From assembly GCA_026193435.1 (NCBI GenBank), contig JAPHUN010000325.1, positions 1 through 14,364 on the forward strand: a stretch of 14,364 nt of DNA, given 5' to 3'. A program made the position numbers and the translations under genes. The notes under the pieces were generated by a model, which had not been told where the DNA came from, made no database searches, and saw only the letters and a program-made list of their open reading frames with translations. This DNA comes from Chlorobium sp. (GTDB lineage: Bacteria; Bacteroidota; Chlorobiia; Chlorobiales; Chlorobiaceae). Each line of letters opens with the position of its first letter. The stretch's first letter is position 1. Below are positions 1 through 6,663 of this stretch, piece by piece.

Positions 1-165
1 CTTTTTTCAGTCAATGAGACAAACCTGATTTCCGGGCCCTGAAATATTATTTACTTTAGGGGCGACCTTTTATTAGAGAAACTGTAAATTACCGCCGTTT
101 AAGATAACGATTTCAGGAGAAACTCTGCTGAGAGCCTTTTTTACACTATTTTTATTTGTTCACCT

Positions 166-2277
166 ATGCCTTACAAAATAGAAGCTTTACAGAAACTGTC
201 CCGCAATCTCTGGTGGTCCTGGGACACTGAAGCCAAGGAACTGTTTTATTCACTTTCACCGCTTCTCTGGGAACGGGTCAATCATAATCCGGTCGAACTC
301 CTTCACCATATCTCAAATGACGAGATCAATGCTCGACTTAACAGCGATTATGGAAAGAAACTCGCAAGAGTCTCTCAACGGTTTGAAGACTATCTCAACG
401 ATAAGGAGACCTGGGCAGCAAAAAACGCTCCTTCTCTTGCAGAAAATACTGTCGCCTATTTCAGCGCTGAGTTCGGCATCCATGAAAGTATCAGAATTTA
501 TTCCGGCGGGCTTGGCGTCCTTTCGGGAGATCACATTAAATCCGCAAGCGATCTGGGACTGAATTTCGTAGGCATAACGCTGTTCTATAAGGAAGGGTAT
601 TTCAGTCAGTTCCTCAACCATGAAGGCTGGCAGACAGAAGAATATCCCCTGCAGTACCCGGAAAGCCTGCCGTTGGAAAAAGTGACCGATGCAGAAGGCA
701 AAGACCTGATTATCTCATTTGATATCGCGCAAAGCGAAGTGTTTGCCCAGGCCTGGTACCTCAACGTAGGAAGAGCAAGGCTCTATCTGCTCGACACCAA
801 CATACCCGCCAACGAAGCGCACTATCGCGGCATCTGCTCGAGAGTCTACGGCGGTGACCAGAACATGCGAATCAGTCAGGAGATCGTACTTGGCATCGGA
901 GGCGTCAAACTGCTCAAGGCACTTGACATCGATCCTGCCGTCTACCATATGAATGAAGGACACTCTGCATTTCTGACTGTCGAACTTCTTGCAGCTGAAC
1001 TCGCAAAAGGAAAACAGCTTGAAGAAGCTATTGAACGGGTGAAAGAACAGTGCGTGTTTACCACGCACACGCCTGTTGCAGCAGGTCATGACCGGTTCTC
1101 CCGGGACATGGTGCACTATTCTTTCGACAGATACCTTCATAAAATCGGAATACCGTTCGATGATTTCATGAGAATGGGCGCTGAAGACCAGTCCAATATT
1201 CACGGGCTGTTCACCATGACGGTACTTGCGCTCAACCTCTCCCGCACCGCAAACGGTGTCTCGAAACTCCACGGAGAGGTCTCACGAGAGATGTGGAAGC
1301 ATATCTACGCGGCAAAAACAGCTCATGAAGTGCCTATCGGCCATATCACCAACGGTGTGCATACGTCAAGCTGGAGCAGCGGGACAACGGATCGGTTCTG
1401 GCGTCAATACACGGACAGTCTCGATACCCTTACATCGTCACCCGAAGCCGCGTCAGAAATCCTCGCAAAGGTAACAGATGAAGAACTCTGGAGTCTCCGC
1501 TACCGTCTCAAACGAAACCTGATCGATTTCATATACAGATACCTTTCCAACCAACTTTACCATCAGCACTCCTACAGGGCATATCTTGAACAAGACACGT
1601 CAAAATCAAGAAAGAATCCTTTATCCCCGGATGTCCTGACGATTGGTTTCGCGAGACGTTTCGCTACCTATAAAAGAGCACCGCTGATCTTTTCGGACAT
1701 CGAACGCCTGACAAGAATAGTCAACAACGCGACAATGCCCGTGCAGATCATTTTCTCCGGCAAAGCCCATCCTCACGATGATGCGGGAAAACACTTTATA
1801 CAGCAGATTGTAGAGCACACGCTCCAGCCGCAGTTCAAAGGAAAAATCATCTTTCTTGAGAACTACAATATCGGCGTGGCCAAACGTATGATATCCGGTG
1901 TGGATGTCTGGCTCAACAACCCGGTACGACCCCTCGAAGCCAGCGGCACATCCGGACAGAAAACCGTTCTTCACGGAGGACTGAATTTCAGTGTTCCCGA
2001 CGGCTGGTGGCCTGAAGCTTTTAACGGTGAAAACGGATGGTCGATAGGGCACGGAGAAGTATTTGATGACCATCATGAGCAGGACCGGCATGATGCGGAA
2101 CAGCTCTACGATGTTCTCGAAAACCAGATTATTCCGACATTCTACAACCGAAACGCGGACAATATCCCGGTAAACTGGTTGAAAAAAGTTCGCAACGCCA
2201 TAATCACCATTGGTCCGGAATACAACACGCACCGTATGGTAAGGGACTATACAACAAACTATTATCTGAAAGACTGA
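166..2277 (+). CDS. glgP: Alpha-glucan (glycogen) phosphorylase, GT35 family
   Basis: Releases glucose-1-phosphate from the ends of stored glycogen using phosphate and PLP, in the cytoplasm. The 703-residue protein starts with a DUF3417-type region (LSRNLWWSWD near residue 12), typical of the shorter bacterial and archaeal phosphorylases. Family blocks follow in order: EFGI 102-105, GGLGVLSGDH 114-123, HMNEGH 261-266, FARRFATYKR 495-504, GKAHP 532-536, and EASGTSGQK 591-599. Lys599 aligns with the PLP-binding lysine of the EASGTGNMK motif. The allosteric N-terminus of animal enzymes is absent. The start ATG has no good Shine-Dalgarno in front of it; an AGGAGA lies about 45 nt upstream, too far to decide the start, but the protein begins where relatives begin. 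It is followed after 115 nt by pyrD, which is functionally unrelated. With the phosphofructokinase further along, it would feed glycogen carbon into glycolysis. Family assignment is firm. Confidence 0.96.
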   Translation: MPYKIEALQKLSRNLWWSWDTEAKELFYSLSPLLWERVNHNPVELLHHISNDEINARLNSDYGKKLARVSQRFEDYLNDKETWAAKNAPSLAENTVAYFSAEFGIHESIRIYSGGLGVLSGDHIKSASDLGLNFVGITLFYKEGYFSQFLNHEGWQTEEYPLQYPESLPLEKVTDAEGKDLIISFDIAQSEVFAQAWYLNVGRARLYLLDTNIPANEAHYRGICSRVYGGDQNMRISQEIVLGIGGVKLLKALDIDPAVYHMNEGHSAFLTVELLAAELAKGKQLEEAIERVKEQCVFTTHTPVAAGHDRFSRDMVHYSFDRYLHKIGIPFDDFMRMGAEDQSNIHGLFTMTVLALNLSRTANGVSKLHGEVSREMWKHIYAAKTAHEVPIGHITNGVHTSSWSSGTTDRFWRQYTDSLDTLTSSPEAASEILAKVTDEELWSLRYRLKRNLIDFIYRYLSNQLYHQHSYRAYLEQDTSKSRKNPLSPDVLTIGFARRFATYKRAPLIFSDIERLTRIVNNATMPVQIIFSGKAHPHDDAGKHFIQQIVEHTLQPQFKGKIIFLENYNIGVAKRMISGVDVWLNNPVRPLEASGTSGQKTVLHGGLNFSVPDGWWPEAFNGENGWSIGHGEVFDDHHEQDRHDAEQLYDVLENQIIPTFYNRNADNIPVNWLKKVRNAIITIGPEYNTHRMVRDYTTNYYLKD

Positions 2278-2312
2278 ACGCACATCCACGGATGTAACAA
2301 ATCCCAGGCGCT

Positions 2313-2333
2313 CCGCCGGACGTCATCCGGCGG
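2313..2333 (+). terminator. GC-rich hairpin between glgP and pyrD, without a T-run
   Basis: CCGCCGGA (2313-2320) pairs perfectly with TCCGGCGG (2326-2333) around a 5-nt loop, 36 nt after the glgP stop. No T-run follows, so it is not a classical intrinsic terminator. It may pause or stop transcription after glgP, protect the 3' end, or mask the GGGAG just after it. It is too near pyrD to say which. Confidence 0.4.
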
Positions 2334-2392
2334 GAGACTTGCGGAAGAAAACGGTCAGACAATATTCCGGGCAACTTCAGCACCCGAAAAGC

Positions 2393-3337
2393 ATGACGAA
2401 AAACCCTGAACAGCACTCCTCAAGATATGCAGCCCTGTCCCTTGGGCGCGGCCTTGATCTGCGCTCGCCCGTGCTTCTTGCATCGGGAACGGTCTCCTAC
2501 GGCGAGGAGCTGAACATGCTGACCGATCTGGAGAAAATCGGCGGCATCGTCACCAAAGCCATCTCGCCAGAACCGCGCGAGGGGAATCCTCCCCAGCGCA
2601 TTGCCGAAACCCCCTGCGGCATGATAAACGCCATAGGGCTTGCCAACGTCGGGCTCGATCGGTTCGTCGAAGACAAAATCCCGTTTCTGCAACAGCTCGA
2701 TACCGGAGTCATCGTCAACATCGCAGGTAAATCCATCGACGACTACTGCACGGTTATCGAACGTCTGGAAAGCTGTGAGGGCATCAGCGCCTATGAGATC
2801 AACCTCTCCTGTCCCAACGTCAAGGGAGAATGCATGATCATGGGTGTCAGCAGCACCGCTACCTTCGAGATCATCAGCAAGCTGAGAACCCTCACCGAGC
2901 GGCATCTCATGGTGAAACTCACTCCGAACGTCACCTCCATCAGCGCCATCGCCATCGCCGCCGAGGACGCGGGCGCGGATTCCGTTTCGCTGATCAACAC
3001 GCTCGTCGGCATGGCCGTAGACTACAAAACCAGAAAACCGCTCCTGAAAAACGTCACCGGCGGCCTTTCCGGCCCGGCGATAAAACCGGTCGCGCTCGCC
3101 AAAGTGTGGGAGGTGTACAACGCCGTAAAAATCCCTGTCGTGGGCATGGGCGGAATATCCTCTTTCAAAGACGCCATGGAATTCCTGCTCGCCGGAGCCA
3201 GCGCCATCCAGATCGGCACCATGAACTTCGTCGATCCCGACATCGGCGAAACCGTCGCCAACGCTATCGAAGAGTTTTTCGCCGATCCTGCAAATCCGTC
3301 GTTGAGGGAGTATGTGGGAAGTCTGATTGTGGGGTGA
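2393..3337 (+). CDS. pyrD: Dihydroorotate dehydrogenase, class 1B catalytic subunit
   Basis: Oxidises dihydroorotate to orotate in pyrimidine synthesis. Class 1B enzymes are FMN-containing cytosolic subunits that pass electrons to NAD through a PyrK partner; pyrK is not in the window. The protein shows SPVLLASGT near the N-terminus, then NLSCPN with the catalytic base Cys140, the FMN- and phosphate-binding GLSGPAIKPVAL and VVGMGGI, and a final IQIGT block. I use ATG 2393 (314 residues). The frame stays open to a TTG at 2339, but the extra 18 residues are not part of the family and that TTG sits next to the 2313-2333 hairpin. Neither start has a convincing ribosome site, though GGGAG lies close before the TTG. 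Its last 74 nt overlap the convergent DUF1810 gene. By eye its GC content is well above that of glgP and ilvE. Confidence 0.94.
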   Translation: MTKNPEQHSSRYAALSLGRGLDLRSPVLLASGTVSYGEELNMLTDLEKIGGIVTKAISPEPREGNPPQRIAETPCGMINAIGLANVGLDRFVEDKIPFLQQLDTGVIVNIAGKSIDDYCTVIERLESCEGISAYEINLSCPNVKGECMIMGVSSTATFEIISKLRTLTERHLMVKLTPNVTSISAIAIAAEDAGADSVSLINTLVGMAVDYKTRKPLLKNVTGGLSGPAIKPVALAKVWEVYNAVKIPVVGMGGISSFKDAMEFLLAGASAIQIGTMNFVDPDIGETVANAIEEFFADPANPSLREYVGSLIVG

Positions 3338-3749
3338 GAGAAAGCGTTCGTCTATCAGGCTCCCCTGCAAAAAACGTTTCCAATGCTCTATGAAAGGGAC
3401 TGTTTTTTTTCGAAATCTTCCCAAATAAGGTCATGCAAGAGTGAAACTTGCGATAATCAGGATATCTGAATATTTGTTCTACTGTCAGGTCTTTATGAAC
3501 ATTGACAGCTTCGGCACATTCCTTCAGTCTCGGACCGAGATCAGGGTGCTGTAGATATGCTAAGGCTTCTGCTGTACTGTGAATGGCATATTTTTTAGAC
3601 CTTGAACTACGTCCGAGCCCGTATAACTGAGGAAATATATACCACATCCAATGGCTGGATTTCTTCCCGAGGCGAAGTTCACCCAGTACACGCTCAAAGC
3701 AGTTTTCCTGTGCATCAAGAAATCTCTGCAAGTTATATTCGTCTTCCAT
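3264..3749 (-). CDS. DUF1810 family protein (unknown function)
   Basis: Recognised by the DUF1810 signature: YNLQRFLDAQ at the N-terminus, SHWMWYIFPQL, GLGRSSRSKKYAI, EALAYLQHPDLGPRL and the later FHSCMTLFGK. Databases sometimes label the family calpastatin-like, but its function is not established to my knowledge. It is a soluble protein with no signal peptide or membrane segment. I start at the ATG at 3749, since relatives have few residues before YNLQRF; an in-frame ATG at 3770 would add seven residues but lies beside an inverted repeat. The family normally ends shortly after the GEPDRRTL block, at about 140 residues. This one is 161 residues because the frame reads on into the antisense of pyrD before a TAG, which suggests an eroded stop. 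It is the most downstream of three minus-strand genes of unknown function. Confidence 0.85.
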   Translation of the reverse strand: MEDEYNLQRFLDAQENCFERVLGELRLGKKSSHWMWYIFPQLYGLGRSSRSKKYAIHSTAEALAYLQHPDLGPRLKECAEAVNVHKDLTVEQIFRYPDYRKFHSCMTLFGKISKKNSPFHRALETFFAGEPDRRTLSLTPQSDFPHTPSTTDLQDRRKTLR

Positions 3750-3772
3750 TAACTCAGTTTGGCTTAGCATTT

Positions 3773-3796
3773 CATCATCATAAACAGTTGATGATG
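3773..3796. repeat. 8-bp inverted repeat upstream of the DUF1810 gene
   Basis: CATCATCA (3773-3780) and TGATGATG (3789-3796) form a perfect 8-bp inverted repeat with an 8-nt spacer, lying just upstream of the minus-strand DUF1810 start. It could be an mRNA-leader hairpin or an operator. The simple triplet composition means it may also be chance. Confidence 0.3.
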
Positions 3797-3816
3797 TCAG
3801 TCATTTTGAGCGACCA

Positions 3817-3834
3817 CAGGGGCTCAGTCCCTAC
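3817..3834. repeat. CCCTAC-ending palindrome, copy A
   Basis: AGGGGCT and AGTCCCT around a single base form an imperfect palindrome (one G-T pair) ending in CCCTAC. It lies in the spacer between the DUF805 and DUF1810 genes. It resembles the copies at 4469-4494 and 6359-6382 in its ACAGGGGC start and CCCTAC end, so it is probably a decayed member of the same dispersed family. Confidence 0.4.
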
Positions 3835-3887
3835 GTTTACCAACTGGCAACCAGGCAATGCGTCCACTGGAGTATTGTTTCTTCCAG

Positions 3888-4259
3888 CTACACCATAACC
3901 TCTTTCGGGTTCGGACCGTACTCGTTCTCTCCCTGCTTGCTATCCTGCACCATGAACACAAGAAGGACGATAGCGCCGATAAAGGGTATCAGACCAATAA
4001 GCAGCCACCAGCCGCTACGGCCGGTGTCGTGCAGCCGACGTATCGACACGGCAATGCCCGGAATCATGATGCCCAAAACATAGATCGCGCTCAATACACC
4101 AATACCTCCCTCGATGCTATACCAGCCGATCATATAATCGACAAGCATCAGCGCGACTTCGATGATCGTGTTGAATAGGTAAAAATACCAGTACTCCTTG
4201 CGCCTTGCCCTCCCGCTGAACACCGCATATTTTTTCAGAACATCCAGATACCAGTTCAT
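3888..4259 (-). CDS. DUF805 family inner-membrane protein
   Basis: Small integral membrane protein of the DUF805 family, whose molecular role is not known. The 123 residues begin NWYLDVLKKYAVFSGRARRKEYW, the usual cytoplasmic head. Three hydrophobic segments follow at about 25-45, 53-72 and 84-104. Between the second and third lies the family hallmark SIRRLHDTGRSGWW (72-85), and the C-terminus carries the conserved DS..GENEYGPNP. The start is fixed by an ideal AAGGAGGT four nt before the ATG at 4259; an in-frame upstream ATG at 4337 would add 26 non-family residues and is rejected. It lies between DUF1810 and DUF4407 on the same strand, but spacers of 138 and 285 nt, the latter full of repeats, make one shared transcript uncertain. 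Confidence 0.9.
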   Translation of the reverse strand: MNWYLDVLKKYAVFSGRARRKEYWYFYLFNTIIEVALMLVDYMIGWYSIEGGIGVLSAIYVLGIMIPGIAVSIRRLHDTGRSGWWLLIGLIPFIGAIVLLVFMVQDSKQGENEYGPNPKEVMV

Positions 4260-4263
4260 TGCA

Positions 4264-4271
4264 ACCTCCTT
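4264..4271 (-). promoter_or_regulatory. Strong Shine-Dalgarno of the DUF805 gene
   Basis: On the minus strand AAGGAGGT stands four nt before the ATG at 4259. It is the best ribosome site in the window and decides this gene's start against the longer open frame. Confidence 0.85.
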
Positions 4272-4468
4272 TTTCGCCCATGAAGAACAGGAAGAAATAT
4301 TCACGTAAAATATATCATTATCATGAGAAATATTCACCGCAAGAATAAAAGGGATCTGTGGTTCGGGATGGAAATGCGCAAAAAGGAGACGGGCGAATCC
4401 CGGCGAGTCAGGACGCCCTGCATTTCATCCGCGAAAATCCGTGCAATCTGTGGGCGATATCGGAATAC

Positions 4469-4494
4469 GGGCAGGCACAGGGGCCTGCCCCTAC
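4469..4494. repeat. GCCCCTAC-ending palindrome, copy B
   Basis: GGGCAGGC (4469-4476) pairs perfectly with GCCTGCCC (4483-4490) around a 6-nt loop, followed by CTAC. The end GCCCCTACA is identical to that of the palindrome at 6359-6382, although the stems differ. It sits in the 285-nt spacer between the DUF4407 and DUF805 genes. The piece just upstream (AATCCGTGCAATCTGTGGG) also looks like dispersed repeat sequence rather than gene. There is no T-run, so it is not an ordinary terminator. Confidence 0.6.
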
Positions 4495-4525
4495 AACAGT
4501 TCAACAGTTCAACAAATCAACAGTT
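4495..4525. repeat. Degenerate (TTCAACAG)n array with an 18-mer shared with 10501-10518
   Basis: Immediately after the copy B palindrome, units of about 8-9 nt related to TTCAACAG are repeated three to four times. The last 18 nt (4508-4525) are exactly the reverse complement of 10501-10518 behind ilvE. This is a non-coding dispersed repeat. Confidence 0.6.
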
Positions 4526-4544
4526 AGACGATTCTACAACCCAC

Positions 4545-5672
4545 TCAAATTCTTTTACCTTTGCCTTCCACCTTCCTCACCCGCTTGTTATACATCGGCT
4601 TTCTTGTCAGCCGTCGCCCCGGTTTGCCGCCTATGTTACGGTAGGCTCGTACAAAACGGTTTTTCGAGATGGGAGAGGTGGCTGTCAGCCAGCGGATGAT
4701 TCTTGCTTCGGATTCATGAATATCGACATCGGAAGGTCCCACGTCGGAAAGCAGCTTTACGAGGATCGGGGCGCATTCGAAGGCGATGAAGAGCAGGGTG
4801 ATGAACAACACTGCGTTGGCCGACGAGTTGTTGACATCATCACCACCCTCGGTAAGCTGGCCGAGGGCCCAGTTCCTGTCGGCGAAACCGGCAGTTGAAA
4901 CCCTGGCGGCAAGCCGCGATTCGGTAAGCATCATCTGGTCGTTGATCCCCTCGGCCTCCTTCTGGCGGTTGATGAAGGTCTCCAGTTCGGTGAGCCGCGA
5001 GGCGAGGTAGTCCTCACGCTGCTGCCTGGCCTGGATCACCTCCTGCTTCTGTTTCGCATAGGTCCCGAATCCCACGACACCGGACGTCTTGCCTGTCATC
5101 TGACCGAACACCTCGGATTTCAACTCCTCTCGAAGCAGCGAGACTTCATTGGTGACCTCGTCGTACTCCTTCTGCAGTTTTTCAATCTGCTCCAGTTCCA
5201 GCGCATACTTGTCGCTGAAGGAGTCCTGCACCCTTGTTATCCGTTCCTGCTGTTCCCGAAGATACCGGGACTTGAGCACCTCCTTGATCTCTTTTTCAAA
5301 GATCTTGAGTTCAAGAGGTCTTGCGATAACAATAGCGATAAGAATCGCAAAAATCAGACGCGGAGAGGCCTGATAGAACTGTCGCAACCCTTTTGCGGTC
5401 TTGTTGACGCTTGAAACGATGTAGCGGTCAAGATTGAAAATCGCGAGTCCCCAGAGAATACCGAAAACAATGGCAAAAAATACGGCAAAGGCAGTGCCTG
5501 CAAACACATAGTAGAGCGCATAGCCGCCGGACAGACCGGCAAAAAGCGCGGTAAAGAAAATGGTTGCGCCAATCCCGATAAACTTGTTATGCTCCGTAGG
5601 ATACTTCTCAATTATCCCGATCGGGGTTCCGGTACACATCCAGAAAAACAATCGTATGTCTTGCATGTTCAT
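4545..5672 (-). CDS. DUF4407 family membrane protein with a long coiled coil
   Basis: A 375-residue membrane protein of the DUF4407 family, whose function is unknown. The N-terminus has the family's CTGTPIGIIEKYPTEHNKF. Hydrophobic segments lie at about 31-50, 54-79 and 105-120, with GLAIFNLDRYIV after the second. From about 121 to 280 it is charged and helical with coiled-coil heptads, interrupted by GVVGFGTYAKQK near 198-209. A fourth membrane segment lies at 286-308, and the tail is very basic. With the positive-inside rule, N- and C-termini would be cytoplasmic and the coiled coil extracytoplasmic; this topology is my inference. The start may be either of two ATGs (5672 or 5666); no strong ribosome site decides it. 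It diverges from ispF across 134 nt. It could anchor or sense something at the envelope, but nothing in the sequence identifies a partner. Confidence 0.85.
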   Translation of the reverse strand: MNMQDIRLFFWMCTGTPIGIIEKYPTEHNKFIGIGATIFFTALFAGLSGGYALYYVFAGTAFAVFFAIVFGILWGLAIFNLDRYIVSSVNKTAKGLRQFYQASPRLIFAILIAIVIARPLELKIFEKEIKEVLKSRYLREQQERITRVQDSFSDKYALELEQIEKLQKEYDEVTNEVSLLREELKSEVFGQMTGKTSGVVGFGTYAKQKQEVIQARQQREDYLASRLTELETFINRQKEAEGINDQMMLTESRLAARVSTAGFADRNWALGQLTEGGDDVNNSSANAVLFITLLFIAFECAPILVKLLSDVGPSDVDIHESEARIIRWLTATSPISKNRFVRAYRNIGGKPGRRLTRKPMYNKRVRKVEGKGKRI

Positions 5673-5752
5673 GGCAGATTCCGGGGCCTGTTTCGTGTCC
5701 GCGTGTCTCTCTTACCGCGCAATCAACATTCGTTGTTAATTTGTTAAATATA

Positions 5753-5778
5753 ATGATATCTTTCTTGCCATGATATCT
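5753..5778. promoter_or_regulatory. Paired ATGATATCT direct repeats in the DUF4407-ispF divergent spacer
   Basis: The 9-mer ATGATATCT occurs at 5753-5761 and 5770-5778, 17 nt apart start to start, each with a GATATC palindromic core. The second copy lies about 30 nt before the ispF ATG. A TATAAT just before the first copy (5749-5754) could be a -10 box, although I see no good -35. This would suit an operator or promoter region, but there is no direct evidence. Confidence 0.3.
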
Positions 5779-5806
5779 CTTATTTTATCAAAAAGTTACA
5801 CCGTTT

Positions 5807-6286
5807 ATGCGCATAGGAATAGGCATTGACGTACACCAGTTCGCCGAAGGAAGGAAACTCATTGTCGGCGGCGTCGAGATTCCTCACAGCAAAGGGCTGA
5901 AAGGGCACAGTGACGCGGATGTTCTGTTGCACGCGATCAGCGATGCCCTGCTGGGTGCCGCCGCACTCGGGGACATCGGCAAACACTTCCCCGACACCAG
6001 CCCGCAGTTCAAGGATATTGACAGCATGATCCTCCTGCAACATGTCGGCAAACTGATTGCTGAAGAAGGGTATGCCATCGGGAACATTGATTCCGTGCTG
6101 GTCATGGAAAAGCCGAAAGTCGCACCGCATATTATGGCAATGCGCAGCAATATAGCCGCCTGTCTCGACATCGATGTCAGCAAAGTCGCGGTCAAGGCCA
6201 CGACAACTGAAAAACTCGGCTATGTCGGTCGCGAAGAAGGCGTCGCAGCACACGCCATATGCTTGATTGAAGAGAGGAAGCAGTGA
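5807..6286 (+). CDS. ispF: 2-C-methyl-D-erythritol 2,4-cyclodiphosphate synthase
   Basis: Cyclises CDP-ME 2-phosphate to MEcPP with loss of CMP, a step of the MEP route to isoprenoids. In a phototroph these would supply carotenoids, quinones and the bacteriochlorophyll tail. The 159-residue length is normal for the family. The metal ligands are all present: Asp8 and His10 in GIGIDVHQF, and His42 in [14 protein letters not shown]. So are the GHSDADV loop (His34), the FPDTS segment near 61 and the ATTTEKLG motif with Glu135. The ATG is the only start that gives the canonical [10 protein letters not shown] beginning, although no Shine-Dalgarno is visible. It is a single-gene unit: DUF4407 diverges on one side, and a 377-nt repeat-rich spacer leads to a convergent permease gene on the other. 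Confidence 0.97.
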   Translation: MRIGIGIDVHQFAEGRKLIVGGVEIPHSKGLKGHSDADVLLHAISDALLGAAALGDIGKHFPDTSPQFKDIDSMILLQHVGKLIAEEGYAIGNIDSVLVMEKPKVAPHIMAMRSNIAACLDIDVSKVAVKATTTEKLGYVGREEGVAAHAICLIEERKQ

Positions 6287-6358
6287 CCGGGAGGATACGT
6301 CAAAAGGCAAAATGGCTGGATAGCTAAACTGCAAGATAGCCCGAAGATGACCTGTAAA

Positions 6359-6382
6359 GGGCGAAAGATTTTTCGCCCCTAC
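6359..6382. repeat. GCCCCTAC-ending palindrome, copy C
   Basis: GGGCGAAA (6359-6366) pairs with TTTCGCCC (6371-6378) around a 4-nt loop, followed by CTAC, and ends in the same GCCCCTACA as 4469-4494. Its left arm, with the preceding bases, is AAAGGGCGAA, which recurs in the ilvE terminator at 10531-10540. TCGCCCCTA also appears inverted at 57-65. It lies 72 nt beyond the ispF stop and could act as a weak stop hairpin, although no T-run follows. Confidence 0.55.
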
Positions 6383-6610
6383 ATCCTAACACATCCCAAA
6401 CTCATCGCTCATTGCTATTTGGCAAATCCGCAATTGTGCTTTTCAGCAAACCAGCCATTTTGCTATCTGGCTAAACAGCCAACCAGCTATTGAGCCATCT
6501 CCCACTCATTGCTCATCATTCAGTACTCTCGTTTCCCGTCTCATCTCTCGGCTCTTGACTCTTGTCTCTCTCCCTTCCGGTCTCCGTCCTTTCCATATTT
6601 TCCTCCTACT

Positions 6611-6657
6611 ACCTATTACCTATTACCTATTACCTACTCTACCTACTACCTACTACC
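6611..6657. repeat. (ACCTAYT)n heptamer tandem array
   Basis: Three ACCTATT units (6611-6631), one 9-nt ACCTACTCT (6632-6640), two ACCTACT units (6641-6654) and a partial unit form a 7-nt tandem array. It ends seven nt before the stop codon of the minus-strand permease gene, so it lies in that gene's 3' untranslated end. It resembles the short tandemly repeated sequences known from cyanobacteria. The unit number could vary between strains. Confidence 0.85.
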
Positions 6658-6663
6658 CGCCCC

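Larger units (their letters stand above)
6287..6663. other. 377-nt non-coding spacer built of short repeats
   Basis: This stretch between the convergent ispF and permease genes has no credible gene. It holds a 13-nt perfect inverted repeat (GCAAAATGGCTGG at 6307-6319, its complement at 6451-6463), the GGGCGAAA palindrome (6359-6382) and GGCTGG/AGCTAT-like motifs repeated around 6314-6345 and 6450-6490. It also holds near-identical CTCATYGCTCAT segments at 6401-6412 and 6505-6516, a pyrimidine-rich run, and the ACCTAYT array (6611-6657). No T-tailed terminator is obvious for either flanking gene. Confidence 0.7.

Noticed and set aside
112..143. Possible intrinsic terminator before glgP (CTCT/AGAG followed by TTTTTT)
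   Set aside because: The stem is only four base pairs with a 4-nt loop, too weak to call; no upstream gene end is visible in the window.
2830..3393. A 187-codon plus-strand frame inside pyrD
   Set aside because: It is an out-of-frame shadow with runs of Arg and His, typical of a shifted reading of GC-rich coding DNA.
2420..3424. A 334-codon open frame on the minus strand covering almost all of pyrD
   Set aside because: pyrD is unmistakable on the plus strand. The antisense frame has a biased composition rich in Gly, Asp and Arg and no family resemblance, as expected from the high GC of pyrD.
3602..3898. A 98-codon plus-strand frame opposite the DUF1810 start and the following spacer
   Set aside because: It is antisense to a recognisable gene and then crosses repeat sequence; no family resemblance and no ribosome site.
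4323..4898. A 191-codon plus-strand open frame over the DUF805-DUF4407 spacer
   Set aside because: It reads through the GCCCCTAC and TTCAACAG repeats and then antisense to DUF4407. Its sequence is not protein-like and it has no ribosome site.
6611..6657. Possible CRISPR array
   Set aside because: The repeats are 7 nt long and directly tandem with no spacers, and no cas genes are present.
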